From Setophaga petechia (taxonomy: Eukaryota; Chordata; Aves; Passeriformes; Parulidae): a DNA stretch of 64,000 bases. This document shows positions 41,561 through 54,347 of the stretch, piece after piece. The stretch lies in the NCBI GenBank assembly GCA_024362935.1, contig JANCRA010000004.1:28263121-28327120 (forward strand), in the 5' to 3' direction. The number at the start of each line of letters is the position of its first letter. Within the stretch, counting starts at the first letter, position 1. The notes below the pieces were generated by a model that searched no databases, had not been told where the DNA came from, and saw only the letters and a list, made by a program, of their open reading frames with translations. A program made the translations under genes and the position numbers.

Positions 41561-43144
41561 CCTCTGATGCGCGCTGCTTCTGGTTTGCAAAACAGCATTT
41601 GTCGCTTCAGCGTGGTTTAGACTGCCTTTTTTCAGAGTTTTAGCTGCTAATTAGCTGAATACAGTCTTAGGAGCTGCAGTGTGTTAGTTTAGGAAAAAAG
41701 TCTTGCTGGTGTCCTTGTGCATCATGCATTGATTGCCCTTGAGAATTCATTACGTACACTCATGTTTATACAAACTTGATGTTTCTGGAGGATTCTTCTC
41801 AAAAATTATTAATGTAAGTGCTACAAAGAGGACACACATTTCATATTTTGAAGATGACATGTGTAAAAACTTATCTTTACATCTATTATATAGTCACTGC
41901 AGGGACATAAAACATAGGTGGTTGCATAACTCTTTACAATAGAAATTCTATCTTTGTTGTCTCATGATTCAGACAAGTACTGGATTGTTGCAGTGTATCA
42001 TTACATTTCTAGAACTATATGAGAACCTTTAGTGGAAAAGGGTCATTGAAAAATCTCTGAGTAATGATTCAAAATAACTTAACAGCCACTTAGCTGTAAT
42101 TATATAACAATGCAATCTTTTTTTCAGAAATGCTTTGGATTTATGCACAATACTATAAAAGCCTCTACTGAATAATGCTGTAGTCACTTAACATTACTGA
42201 AAACACCACTTTTTAAAAATCACTCTTCAGGTGAATTGCATTGCAGTTTGGAGGAGCATTAAAGTACAAAATGGGGACTGCAATGCCAAATACTAAATGT
42301 CAAGAGTATTCTGAGTCTCACTGGTTCTTCTTGCTTGCGTTTCTTGGTTTTGTTTTGTTTTTGGTTTTTTTTTTTTTGTTTTGTTTTTCTGTAATATTTT
42401 TTCCCCTGTAAGTGGGATTCTTGTATCTCATTCACCCATTCTCTCCTTCCATATGTTTTCATTTAAACTGCAACTGATGCCATGCATGCCTCAAAAACTT
42501 ACTGAAGCAGGAACCAATCCTGTGTATGTCATGGACAAACACCCGACATCTCACAAGATGAGGACCTTGAATATTCTTATAGTCAGAGGCACCTGTTTGT
42601 TTGCAAGAACATATATTTTGCTGAATAAATCAATCCAGGTTGGGGGAAAAAAATAATCCAGTAGCACTACCTTTTGGTTAGCTGCAGAACTATGTTGGAA
42701 TAGAAAGCACATTAAAATGTACATTGCAGTTCTAAAATAGCTGTAGTAATAAGTAGTGGAAACTAATGAGAAGGCTTTTACTTCAAGTTACCCTGCTTCA
42801 TCACCTGTAAATATCCCTTTCAGTCTACAAGAAAAACATCTGTTTTCTCAATGTTTTTTTCCTAGCAGCTGCATATACGTGCATGTCTGTACATTGCTGT
42901 TGTTAGAACATGGAAACCAACAACATAGGACCTACTAATTTAATCATAAACCAGATGAGACCCTTTACACAGTATGAATCTCATTTCAGGCTTTAGGCTG
43001 ATAGTGATCTGAAAATGTGAAAATGAAGTAGAGAAGTATATATTTTTTGAATCTTTGTATCCAATTCAAAATAATTTTGAGAACACTACTTTCAAGGGGT
43101 AAATTGTTTTAAAGACTTTTGATATGTAATTCCAAATATTTTAG
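41561..43144. other. non-coding sequence, nothing recognised
   Basis: AT-rich with a T/G-rich run (TTTTG-type, about 42348-42388). No gene was recognised. Confidence 0.55.
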
Positions 43145-43437
43145 GAATACCCACACACCCACTACTGGAAAAGGCCAAGGCAATCAGAAATTGTGGTAGT
43201 ACTTCTGTGATAACATATTTAAGGAAAAGTTATTGCACAGATGTAATTGTGGACGGACAAGACTGAAGTGAGAGGATCAAGAGCCCTGCAGACACCAAGG
43301 TCAGGGCAGCAGGAGAGGCAGGAGGTGCTCCAGGCACCAGAGCTGAGATTTCCCTGCAGCCCATGGTGAAGCAGCTGTGCTCCTGCAGCCCTTGGAGATC
43401 CATGGAGATGCAGAGGTCTGTCTACCACGCATGCAGG
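43145..43437 (+). mobile_element. ERVL-type LTR fragment
   Basis: Plus-strand LTR piece homologous to 5690-5945: cactactggaaaaggccaag, tctgtgataacatatttaag, then ccctgcagacaccaaggtca, ggaggtgctccaggcaccag and tgaagcagctgtgctcctgc. Both ends are missing, and CR1 sequence follows directly. Confidence 0.85.
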
Positions 43438-44724
43438 AGCCCTGTGCTCCTTGCCAGAGCAAGTAGATGCCTGGGATCAGGAAAGCTAAGGCCCAGCTGG
43501 AGCTTAATTTTATAAAGTGTGTGAGAAATACTAAGAGCTTCCACAGGTGCATTAGAAAAGAAAGACACCACTCCACACACCCCAATAAATGAGACAACTG
43601 ACATGTAGACACTGAAGTGTTCAAGAATTTTTGCTGATAATTCTCTTCCTGCTGCGGTCAAGTCCCTGTATGTCAAGGGAGGAGCCAGAGGAATGTAGTT
43701 GCATCTACCATAAGAGGTCAGGCTCAAGACCATCTAAAAGCCTAAAAATATGGGACAGAATACCTAAAAATATGGGACAGAATGTGATACATTCCGAAAG
43801 AGTCCTGAGGCAACTAGCAGATGTAATTGCTAATCCAAAAACTCAATGTCCAAATAGAAATACTGAATGCTGTCCCTCAAGAGTCCATACTGGGACCAAT
43901 ACTGTTCAGTATCTTCATATCAACATAGACAGTGGGAGTGAGTACATCCTCAGAAAGTTTGCAGATAGAGATGGAGACAAGGCCAACTGCAAGGTCCTGT
44001 ACCTGGTTTAGGGCAGTGACCAATATCAGTATTTGTTGGGAGGCGACTGGATTGATGGTAGCCCTCAGAGAAGGACTAGGCTGTATTGGTAGATGGAAAA
44101 TTAGAGGTGTAAGCTCTCAATTTGCACTTGTAGTGTAGAAAGCTAATACTATCCTGGGCTGCATCAAAGTGAGCATGGTCGGCAGATACAGGGGATGATT
44201 CTTGCCTTCTACTCTTGTGTGACCTCATCTGGAGTACTGTGACCAATTCTGGGGTCCCTAGTACAAGAAAGACCTGGACCTGTTTGGAGTGTGTCCAGTC
44301 GACAACCACAAAGAGAATCAGAGAGCTGGAGCATCTCTCCTGTGAGGAAAGGCTGAGAGAGCTGGAGTTGTTTAAGCCTGGAATAGAGAATGCTGCAGAC
44401 AGAACTTACAGCAGTTTTTCAATATATGAAGGAGGTGAGTTAGCAAAAGACAGAAAAAGGCTTTCTGAAATTGAAAGAGGGTAGATTTAGATTGGCTATA
44501 AGGAAGACATTTTTACATTAAGATTGGTTACAGTTAGACACCGAAACAGGTTTCCCAGAGAAGCAGATGCCCCCATCTCTAGAAATCTTTAGATCAGGTT
44601 GGATGAGGCTTTGAACAGCTTGATCTGGTGAAAGATGTCCTTGCCTTGGGCATGGGGGTTGGACTAAATGACATATTAAGGTCCCTTCTAATTTTAACAG
44701 CTACCCAGACTATGATTTTGTGTT
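43438..44724 (+). mobile_element. internally deleted CR1 LINE copy
   Basis: Plus-strand CR1 with broken ORF2 fragments: RKAKAQLELNF, then HSERVLRQLADVIANP, ILGPILFSIFIS with KFAD, then LEHLSCEERLRELELF. The 3' UTR ends around ggttggactaaatgacatat and the region near 44720. The segment between the endonuclease-RT linker and the RT core is shortened, so this is a non-functional relic. A 22-bp tandem duplication lies at 43741-43784. Confidence 0.88.
43741..43784. repeat. 22-bp tandem duplication
   Basis: cctaaaaatatgggacagaa with two further bases is repeated exactly from 43763, inside the CR1 relic. Confidence 0.95.
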
Positions 44725-47700
44725 ATTTGCTGGGAACAATTCAGGTTCATACCTGAAGCTTGTGATTGCCCATCTGAAATGGTACAAGACTGTACTTGCT
44801 TTTTCTCATTATAATATGCAAGTCGTCTTGGAATATGACTGTGCTTCAGTAGAATATTCTTTTCTCACAGGCTAGGTTAGATACTTGCATGATTTTATCA
44901 CCCATACAGCAAAGATCAGCCTTCTATGAACATTTATGGGAGTAGAGTTTAATCCTTAAATTAATAATGTATGGAAAGTCAGTCTGACAGAATCAAGCAT
45001 GTATCAGAATTAGCAAAAATGTAAATGGACTAATATTCCCACCATATTGCTAAGTACATCTGGGATGTGATTGCCTTAGCTGGAAAAGTGTCAACTCAAG
45101 TGTCCTCAGCTTTGTAGTAGTACTAGAATGAAGTCAATGTATTAGAAGTACTGTCTGTGACTAAGGAACATATTTTTTAATAAGCTGCTTAACTGCAAAT
45201 ATAATGTGTTGTTTGTATTTTCTTCCTGTGATTTTTACTTCAGATTGACTAAATGCAAGCTGCTGGAAAAAAACCAAAAAACAAACAAACCCAAAAAACG
45301 TACTGGTTTAGCTTTGGCACTTTTGACCCCTCTAATAGAAACATTATTGTTCAGCTGCCGCTCAGTTTATTTTTATGTTTTTACAGAGAAGAGAATGGAT
45401 GAGAGATGGGAAGTGGAAAATTAATCTAGTCACTTTTAATTTTTCTAGGACTTCTTAAAGCATTATAAGGGCACTGAATCCCTGGGGAAATACAATGTAG
45501 CTTTGATATGCCTGGCAATCTGGGAAAGAGAAGAGTCATAAGAGGCTGTGCCTCTGTGTGCTGACCTGAAGAAGGATTGCTTAATGTTCTTGCTTCTCTC
45601 CTATGAGAAAAGTAAGTCAGAAAGTCACAGATCTATTTTCTGTCTTTCTGGAATGTGTAAGCTTCCATGTTGTTGCACATTTCTGTCTCATTTTTGAAAA
45701 GCCCTGACTTTGTCTGTGCTCTAGTGGTTTCAAGAGTTCATAGCTAAAACTTAAGGACACCAGACTTGCTTTTCTTTCCCCAGACTTCTGCCACTGCTTG
45801 ACGTTCTTTTAAGTGTGCTCTGAATCAAGGAACTTGGATTGTATTAAGCCTTACTCCCTTATAGGAAACTGTTTCCTATAGTCCGATTAAAATTATTTTA
45901 AACTGGAAGTATTTCTGGTGGGCTTTTATTACTGACTGATAATTTCAAGAATCAGTTTTTCACTAGGCAGCCTTTGGGTTCAGTATATATTTTAATATAT
46001 AAAATACTTTATCTTATCCTTGTAGGTCCTTATCCTTTGAGGTAATTTTGATATCTAGCTATTAGCTGGTTCATGAGTTTTGTATTTAGATACGGCAGAG
46101 TGCTTCTGTGATAAAATAGGCTTTGTTCTTCATATCCTGTTGCCAGCTTTTATGAGGCTACATCTGTAAAAGTGTCGCAAAAAATGGGCACTTACCGGTA
46201 GAAAAGTGATTTGAGCTTAGAAAAGTTCTTTGTAGGATATTCAGAATGTAGCTGTGATAATACATGAAAATACCCAACACCCTAATAATACTAGCTCACC
46301 ACAGGGAAATGAGATCAGAAAGGAGGCAGAATTAGCTTAATAAGATGTTTTGCTTCTAAGTGAAAGTTAGAGACTTGTAATAACAAGATTGTTAGCAAGG
46401 TTATGGCTTTTTGTCTATTACAACTAGCAGCAACTATTGCTGCTTTTTCCAGAAAAGAGCAAATAGCTTTTTTTAAATAGGACCCTTAAACACACATGAA
46501 AGCTATGCGTTATTTTCTATTTATTCTTTTGCTGCTTTATTGTGAGCATTAGTGTATCTTTATTCACCAAAGTATCTGGTATTACTGTGAAATCCAGGTA
46601 CATAACGTAATATTACTTGCTTCACTGCTAATTTCTGTTTATATAATTGGAATTAGTTTGGAGTATTTTAAAGATACTGGCCAGAAAATTGAGCTTAACT
46701 GAAAGATTTTGGTTAGCTAGATGTAAAAAATATATTTATGTAGGCTTCTCTATGCTATTTCCTGATATACCCAAGCATTAGAGGGAATAGTTAGTCAATG
46801 CTTCAGTTTCAACGTGTGTACTACCACTGGTGATGTAGTGTCAGTGAAAATTTGCCAGTCTGTTTATAGAGGTGAGTTGTTTTTGGCTATCTGTTCAGAG
46901 ATTTTACCACTAAAAAAGTAGGAAAAGAAAGAGCAAATTCCTCTGGGCTTCAATGTAGTGATTGGAAGTCTCAAGGCAGCATGTAGAGGCCTGTGTCAGA
47001 CTGAAAAATGTCCTTGTAAGGTAGTTTATGCAGGTATCCCATCTAGTAACATTTGGGATGAACCAGAGGTGGGGCTGGGATTTGGAAACATATGTCATGA
47101 GCAGACTCTGATCTAAAAACCAGCAGTTAGAGCAGCTTGGTGGTACTAATTTGAGAACAAAGGCCATCTAATTCGTGGAGGTCCTTGTTAATCCCTGGTG
47201 AACAGCAGAGAACCAGAAGGTTGCAAAGTGCTCTCAGGTAATTTTAACATCCTTTTTCAGTGTATTTTGTTACATTTTGGACAATTTTGCATCATGCCAT
47301 AGAGGAGCTGAACTTCATCTTGCTCTGTTTCTAGGGTCACCCTGTATCTGCCTGGATTATCATCGTTTTGACAGCAACTGTCTGAAAGCACATTTCTGTA
47401 AATGAAGTCCAGTGATAATAAGAAAAGAGATGGTGACTGAGATATTCCAGGAAGTCTAATGGCAACTGCATTTTCTAATCTGGGGAAGAAATTTATTCCC
47501 TTTTTATACTGGCAGAAATGAAAGAGTTCCATAATTGAGGGAAATACTCTTTCTATCTGTATGATAGATCATGACAGGTGCTTTTCTACAGACACAAGTG
47601 AAAGCACTAGGCAAAGGTGATGAATAAAACATTAAAACTCAGGTTTACTGTATGGTTCTGATATGAAAATTTGTTAGTAGTATTTCCTGAAAATTAATTA

Positions 47701-50485
47701 ATACACAGGAAGCAGAGCTGATTCTTGATTGCTCATACATAGTGCAATCTCAAGGTGGAAATAAATAAAATAATTACACAAGCTTTAGTGTTATGGGAGT
47801 AAGAGTAACATTTGTTTATCAGTATTTCAGCTATACTCCTAGCATCCTAAGACTGAAATTCACTGTTAGACAAAAGCTGGTCTCATCCCTCTGGCATGTT
47901 ACTTTGAAGGCTCCATGGACTGTGGTTATTTGTTTGTACTGAACCCACTATAATGAACTGCCTTAGTTTTGTGATCCAATTCTGTGAGCAGTATACACTA
48001 GAATTCTGCAAATGTTTTTTTTTTCCTAACTCCTTCTGTTAGTTAAGGTGTTGAAGCAGTCCCCTTGGCTTCCAATGTGTAATTGTAAGAATTATGTTTA
48101 TTGGTTTATTGTGCTAAATAGATTTGATGTCCTGATGATTGTTTTGTTGCATCTGGATTATTTCCCCTTGTAAGGCTGTATGTTGTTAACATCAGGAACA
48201 GAGTCAGCCTCCACTGACACAAGGTAATTTCAGCTCATATCCTGGTTTTCCTCTACGGAAAATTTGGCATCCTTTACAAAAAAGAGATAACCATCACCTG
48301 AGTTCTGTAATTAGTTTGTGCCTTTAAACTGAGTTTTTGTAAAATGGAAATAAGTGGTTAGGATAGATAGATGGTTAGTAAGTGATAGATAGTTAATAAA
48401 TAATTCAGTTATATAAGCATCTTGAGAATGTTACCATGACTCTTCTATCAGAAATGTCAGATATTCCTTTCAGTGCATTATTCTTACTATAAATATGAGA
48501 ATTTGACTGCATTATGTTTTGCATACCCCTATTTTACTTCCATGGGGACAGTCTTTTTGCTCACAATCAGGAGACCAAACTCAGAAGTAATTTTTTTTTC
48601 ATTGCTGATAATTTTTGATATCATGAAGTGGTCCAACATACAGTGACACATTTAAAATCACTTGAAATCCTCTTAAAATGGAAACTCTAAAATGAGCACA
48701 AATAATGAACTATCTTATTAAGATTTGAATATGTCTTCTGTCTTATGCCTAAACTGAAGTCAGAATGTGAGCTTAGATTTTTTATGAATTAGATATATTA
48801 TTTATTTGTTTATTTATTTATTTATTTGTTTATTTATTGTAAACTGTTCCACATTTTTTCCAACTTAGAAAATCTGGTGTTTCATGAGAAGTTGCAAGTT
48901 ATCCAATTAACACAAAAATTAAATTAGTCTTTTAAGAAAGACAATTGTGCAAAAGAAAGTAAGAGGATGTTGGGTAATTGTGTTGAGGGGTGATTCTTTG
49001 TAACATTAACCTGGTCCTACTCAAACTGATGAGATTTTAAGGTGCATCTGTAATATCCAACAGCATCTTCTCCCAGAGAGAAAGGAATACTCATTCAGAA
49101 CACAGTCACCTTAAGAATCACTCTTTCACATTTATTCAGTGAGCCTAACATGGCTCTGTGGTCCTCCTGTCAAATGTAGGGGAGTGAGCCATTTTTGAGA
49201 AACATCAGTCAGAAATGTTAGGAACTCAGACAAGGACTGATGTTCACGGTTACTTTGACATAGTGTTCCAACACAGGAAATGGCATGGTGACTTTTAAGA
49301 AGTGGTAGAGTCATAGGACTTCCTGTGCTTCATTTTTGTTAGTGGAGCCAAAAAAGCTTTCACCCTAGCCTTACTCACAGGTGCTCTTATACCGCTGATG
49401 ACAATGTAACTGCTGCTTGTTTTTTAAATGTTCCCAATGACAAATACTTGAAGAGAGCTAAAACACTATCCCACTCAAATCTTCTAAAAGATGTTGGGTA
49501 TCTTCCAGTAGTGAATTAGCTGAGATTTGGGAAACAATGGGGCACACTTGAGAATTCAGTTTGTTGTAAGCAATTATTGTAAACATTTTATTTGCTTCCT
49601 AATTTTAAGTGCTACAGTCATGTATGTTTCTTCCAGGTATTTTCCAAGACATCTCAGTTTGTGTTACATTAACCTTCATTTTCTGTGGATCTGCCATGTC
49701 CACATTTCACGGATCTTCTCAGTGTGTAACTTAGTGCCTGGACTACCGCTGATGAGTCTTTTAAGCAGGACAATCATGCAGAAGAAAGGGAAAAAAGCTC
49801 TAATGAGCTGGTGTCTAGTCTCTGAGATGGCCATTCTAAGTTTGACTTAGATTTTCTGTGTTCTTTAGGGAAAACCACCCACTCTAGAGGTACAGCTACG
49901 AAATTTGATTTCAGCCAAAACAAACAGTTCATGTGCCCCATGTCATGTGCTGGGTACCACAGTTGTGCTAGTACAGCTGAGAGTACAAGTCCAGAGCAAT
50001 TTAAAGCTGTTGCCTATCTGAACTGTCACAAATTTTACCTGCCCCTCTTTGTGCCTTCTTGTTCTTTTTCTAGTAACTACATTGTTTCCATTGCACAGTG
50101 AACTAGGAGGTGACTAGGGTAAAATATTTTGCTATTGCCAGCACTAAAATACATGTTTTTTACCCTGCTTGCTTCCTGCAATATCTTCACCACACAGAGC
50201 CAGTGCAGAAGAGAAGGTCAGATGATGGGCCAAGAGGGGAGCTTCCAGGATTTTAAATGTCTGAGACTCTTGTGGCACCATACTGCTACTTTTGCCCGAA
50301 GTGTAGACCATAAATAATACGTCTTATATAAGCCCATGTAATTTCCTATTTCTGTAAAAACTACAAATACTGGAGTGAGATAGGACCATTAAGACTCATG
50401 AGATGATACGTTATTGGTAAAGCAATGTCAAGATGACAAGTTATAGCCTACTTTTCATCTGTTCTCTAGTTGTTCATGAAAAGAT
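44725..50485. other. non-coding sequence with simple repeats
   Basis: AT-rich intergenic DNA. It includes a GATA-like run near 48364-48395 and a TTTA tract at 48795-48840. No exons, RNA genes or TE families were recognised. Confidence 0.55.
48795..48840. repeat. (TTTA)n microsatellite
   Basis: About eleven tetranucleotide units of TTTA with occasional TTTG variants. Confidence 0.9.
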
Positions 50486-50487
50486 TT

Positions 50488-51265
50488 CATAGAATCATAA
50501 AATGGATTGGGTTGGAAGGGACATTAAGACCATATGGTTCCAACTACCTGGCTGTGGACAAAAACACCTTTCACTAAACAAGGCTGCTCAGACCTCCATC
50601 CAACTTGGCCTTGAACACTTCCAGGGACAGGGCATCCATGGCATCTCTGTGCAACCTGTTCCAGTGCCTCACCACCTAAGGGTAAAGAATTTTCTTATTA
50701 GTACCTAATCTAAACCTACTCTCATGCTGTTGGAAGTCATTGCCCCTTGTCCTGTCACTACATGTCCTTGTAAACAGTCTCTTCATCTCTACCTTTCAAG
50801 TGCTGGAAGGCTGCAATTAGATAATCCTGAAGCTTTTCCTTTTCAAGAGTGAACAATCTCAATTCTCTCAGCCTGTCCTGGGCGAAAAGGTACTTCATCC
50901 CTTTGATGAGCTTGGTGACATCCTCTGGACTCACTCCAACGGTTCCATGTCCTCCCTGTGCTGGAACCCCGGAGCTGGACGCAGGGTTCCAGTGGGCTCT
51001 CACCAGAGCAGAGCAGAGGGGCAGAATCCCCTCCCTCCCCTGCTGCCCACGCTGCTTTGGATGCAGCCCAGGACTTGTTTGGCTCTCTGGGCTTGGAGTG
51101 CTCATGGCTGGACCAAGTCCTTCTCCCCAGGGCTGCTCTGCCCCAGCATTTGTTGGTACCAGAGGTTGCTGTGACCCAGTTGCAGCAGCTTGCACTTGGC
51201 CTTGTTAAACCTCATGAGTTTCCCATGGACCCAGTTCTTGAGTTTGTCCAAGTACCTCTGTATAG
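50488..51265 (-). mobile_element. CR1 LINE fragment, young subfamily
   Basis: Reverse-complement CR1: atagaatcataaaatggatt, gggttggaagggacattaag, then gccttgaacacttccaggga, ctcagcctgtcctgggcgaa, tgcccacgctgctttggatg and gcttgcacttggccttgtta. The central part is nearly identical to the copy at 25478-26262. Confidence 0.93.
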
Positions 51266-54200
51266 CACTTGGACAAGCTTGTTTTGAGTAGACAATGTTT
51301 TCATAATGCTTGATTCACTGCATTGTGATTCCATCAGTTGGGCTACTCATAGGCTGTGGATTCCTTTCAGACTAATTTTTTGTTTTGTATGTTCCTTGTC
51401 ACTGTGTCTGCCATTAAGTGAATTATCTTTTGGATGATAGCAGAATGGGAGGGGGAAGAATTATATCAGCTTCCTGGTTCCTGGTTTTTTTTCTGAAGAA
51501 AGTGAAAACTTTAATCTGATAAGAGGAGTCGGGACAGAGGCACTGTTGTCTGATAGATCAGGGCACATGGCTGGGTAAACTAGAATTAACCTAATATTCT
51601 CCTTTTGTTTTGTGTGGGATTTTGACTAATTTGCACCATCCTTTTTTTGCATCCTCTCCAGCCATAGTGGTTTGGACTTAACTCCATCTTAGCAGGGCCT
51701 ATCTCTCTTCATATGTTTGTACAGTGTGCAGTGAAAGAGGGTGATGGTATCTGTCTGTCTGTCTGTACACATTGCCATTATGAATACCTGGTTGCTTCTT
51801 AGAGGCTCAGTCACTATTTGACTAGATGATGACTGGTGAAGTAGTGCTAGTGTTCAGGTTAGATTGAAATCTTAATCCCTTGTAAAATATTTCAATGCAA
51901 GATCAATCACAGGGACTGCTTCTGGGTAATACTCTACCCTATTTACTTGACTTTTTTCATTTCAATAGCTTTGGTTATTTTCTTGAGCCCTATCTGTTCT
52001 TACTTCCCTTATTTAAAATGAAAGTCCTTTCAGTCCTTTCACTGTTTTTTTTCCTTCAGAGATCTGGAAGAACTAGTGAACTGTGCTTTCCTTTGAGGAG
52101 AACTGACTGTGGCATCCATGTGCATGTCCTACTAAATGTGTATTTCCTAAACCAAATTGCACTTAAAAGGAAAGAAATGCCTTTCTGTTTTGAAGCTTTA
52201 AATGTCAGAGTAGTTTTACCTCAGAAACCCTTATGCTTAAAAAAAAAAAAGATAATTTTATTTTCCAAAGACCTCTAGGAACTTCTGAGTAGATCTAAAG
52301 TGCAGATTTCTTTGGTAGTTCCATAATTGTGAAGGTTTTTGCTTTCATTTGGCAGTGTGAAAGAATGTGTCACTTAGCCTTTTTTCCTTTTGTGCCTCAG
52401 GGAGTAATAATGTAATATACTGTACATCTTGAGATTATGTCTCACCTTTCAGAATTTGTTCTAGATCACTAGTTTGCCTGATGCAAGATGGGGTCGAACC
52501 ACATATAAATGAAAGTGTCTCAGTTGCCAGCTGCAGTAATAAAGCAAATATTCAAAAGGAAAGAAATGTGCTAAATCAAGCTAGGTTCTCAATATTGTTG
52601 TAGCTCCTTGGACCTAATTTCTGAATGAAGACAAAATTTTTTAAAGCATATTGCATAAAAGAAAAATTCTAATTTTCATTTGACTCATGGAACAGTCTTA
52701 GGTGTTGTGCCCTCAGCTGAAATGAGCAGGATGTCTTTCATACTTGTCCTTATTTTGGCAAACGATGGGCAGAAATGCAGAAACCAAAATTTTTAGAGGC
52801 TAGGAAGGAGGGAAAAGAAGCTAAGATATTTTACAAAGAGCATAATACTGGAGACATATTGTGCTTGCTATACTTTGTAATTGAAAGTGAGAATTGCTGA
52901 ATAAGTGTGAGGAAGATGTAATCTTCTTTCTGGTTTCCTGACATCCTTGCAAAGATAGCCCTAATAAGCTTAATTTTCACTGGTGTCTCTACACATGTGG
53001 GAGAATTTGACTTTAGGATAAGTATTTTTGTGTGGACAAGGTTAACCAAGCAAAGGTTGAAAAGATTGAATGATTTTCTGACTTCTCACTGAGAACTATT
53101 GTCTGGCCATTTGAAATGATATTCTGATGTTGTCAGTAATAAAGGCACAAAGACAAAAGTCCTTTTTGAGGGGTTTTGAGAACTGATGATGGCCACACCT
53201 TACATGCATTTGTAAAGAGAGAGAGAGTGTGTTTGTGTTACATGTAGGGGGAGCAATGCAACCTGTGATGGAACTAATAGTACCTTCCTGTGCAACATAG
53301 CTGCATTTGTGGACAAATAGTCACCAGCAAATTTTAATTACAGTTTTTCTATTTCTAGTGATATACTATATTGTTGCTAGTCTTGACATCGAACTATAAA
53401 AAATAAGGCTGTAAAAGTCACAGTAATTTACACAACTCTGCAAGTTGTTCCTATGTCCTGCACAATATTCATTATAATTTATCTAGGAGACTATAAATTC
53501 AGCCCAATGCTCCACAACTTCTTTGGACACCAGATTCAATAGGAGACAGGGAATATATGAGGTTTGCCTTTCCCACAGAGAGAATTTGGCAGGGAGAGAA
53601 CTGCAGTGGCTCTGCCTGTTTTCTGTTGAGATAGCTCTGGCTCACTAATGAATTGCATGATCATTGACTCCTGTGTGTTGTCAGAAATGCAAAATGAGCA
53701 AGAATAAGATGCTTGTTACCTGTTCTCTCTGTCTTATGGAATAGGCAGACTATTTGCGAGCAGAGACAAAAGGGTGTTGATTTTATGAGGGGTAGGTGAT
53801 CTGAGCTTTGTTTCTCTGGACACGTCTGTATGGTGATGCTGGCTTGCAACTCAGGTCAGTGTGCCCTCCTCATCCATGCTGCTGGTGTGCTGACATACAT
53901 ACTAATTAGTCTGCAGCCAGCAAGTTGCTCTGGAGGACACTTCAAGTAAGAGACTCAATAGCTCAATGCTTTTAGATAGCTAATTAAACAACTTCTGCAG
54001 GTGTAAAAACAAATTAGTGTGAATTCCAGGTGCCTGACAAACATCGAACAGAAAAGAACAGTAACAGCAAAAAACCCTCCCTTTTCTGATCTCTGTGTTG
54101 TGCCTGTTTTTCTGAAAGGATATTTCACAAGTTCAGATTCGTATATGTACATGACTCATTATTTTTATGAAAAAATATGAATAAAACCAATTTGACCTCA

Positions 54201-54347
54201 GTGTCTTGAAATGTATGACTTAAATGTGAACCAGACTGGGTTTGCTTGCTTTATTTTCAGATAGACCATTTGAGATTTCAATGATACCTTCCTGATCTCC
54301 ATTCCTATAAATGTTTTCTTTGAATATTACAGCAGCTCTTCAGGTAA
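51266..54347. other. non-coding sequence, nothing recognised
   Basis: AT-rich intergenic sequence with a short (CTGT)n run near 51748-51767. Open frames are unsupported. Confidence 0.55.

Noticed and set aside
41191..41643. Pro/Arg/Ala-rich frames across the CpG island
   Set aside because: They occur in several frames on both strands at once, which reflects GC content. No recognisable protein.
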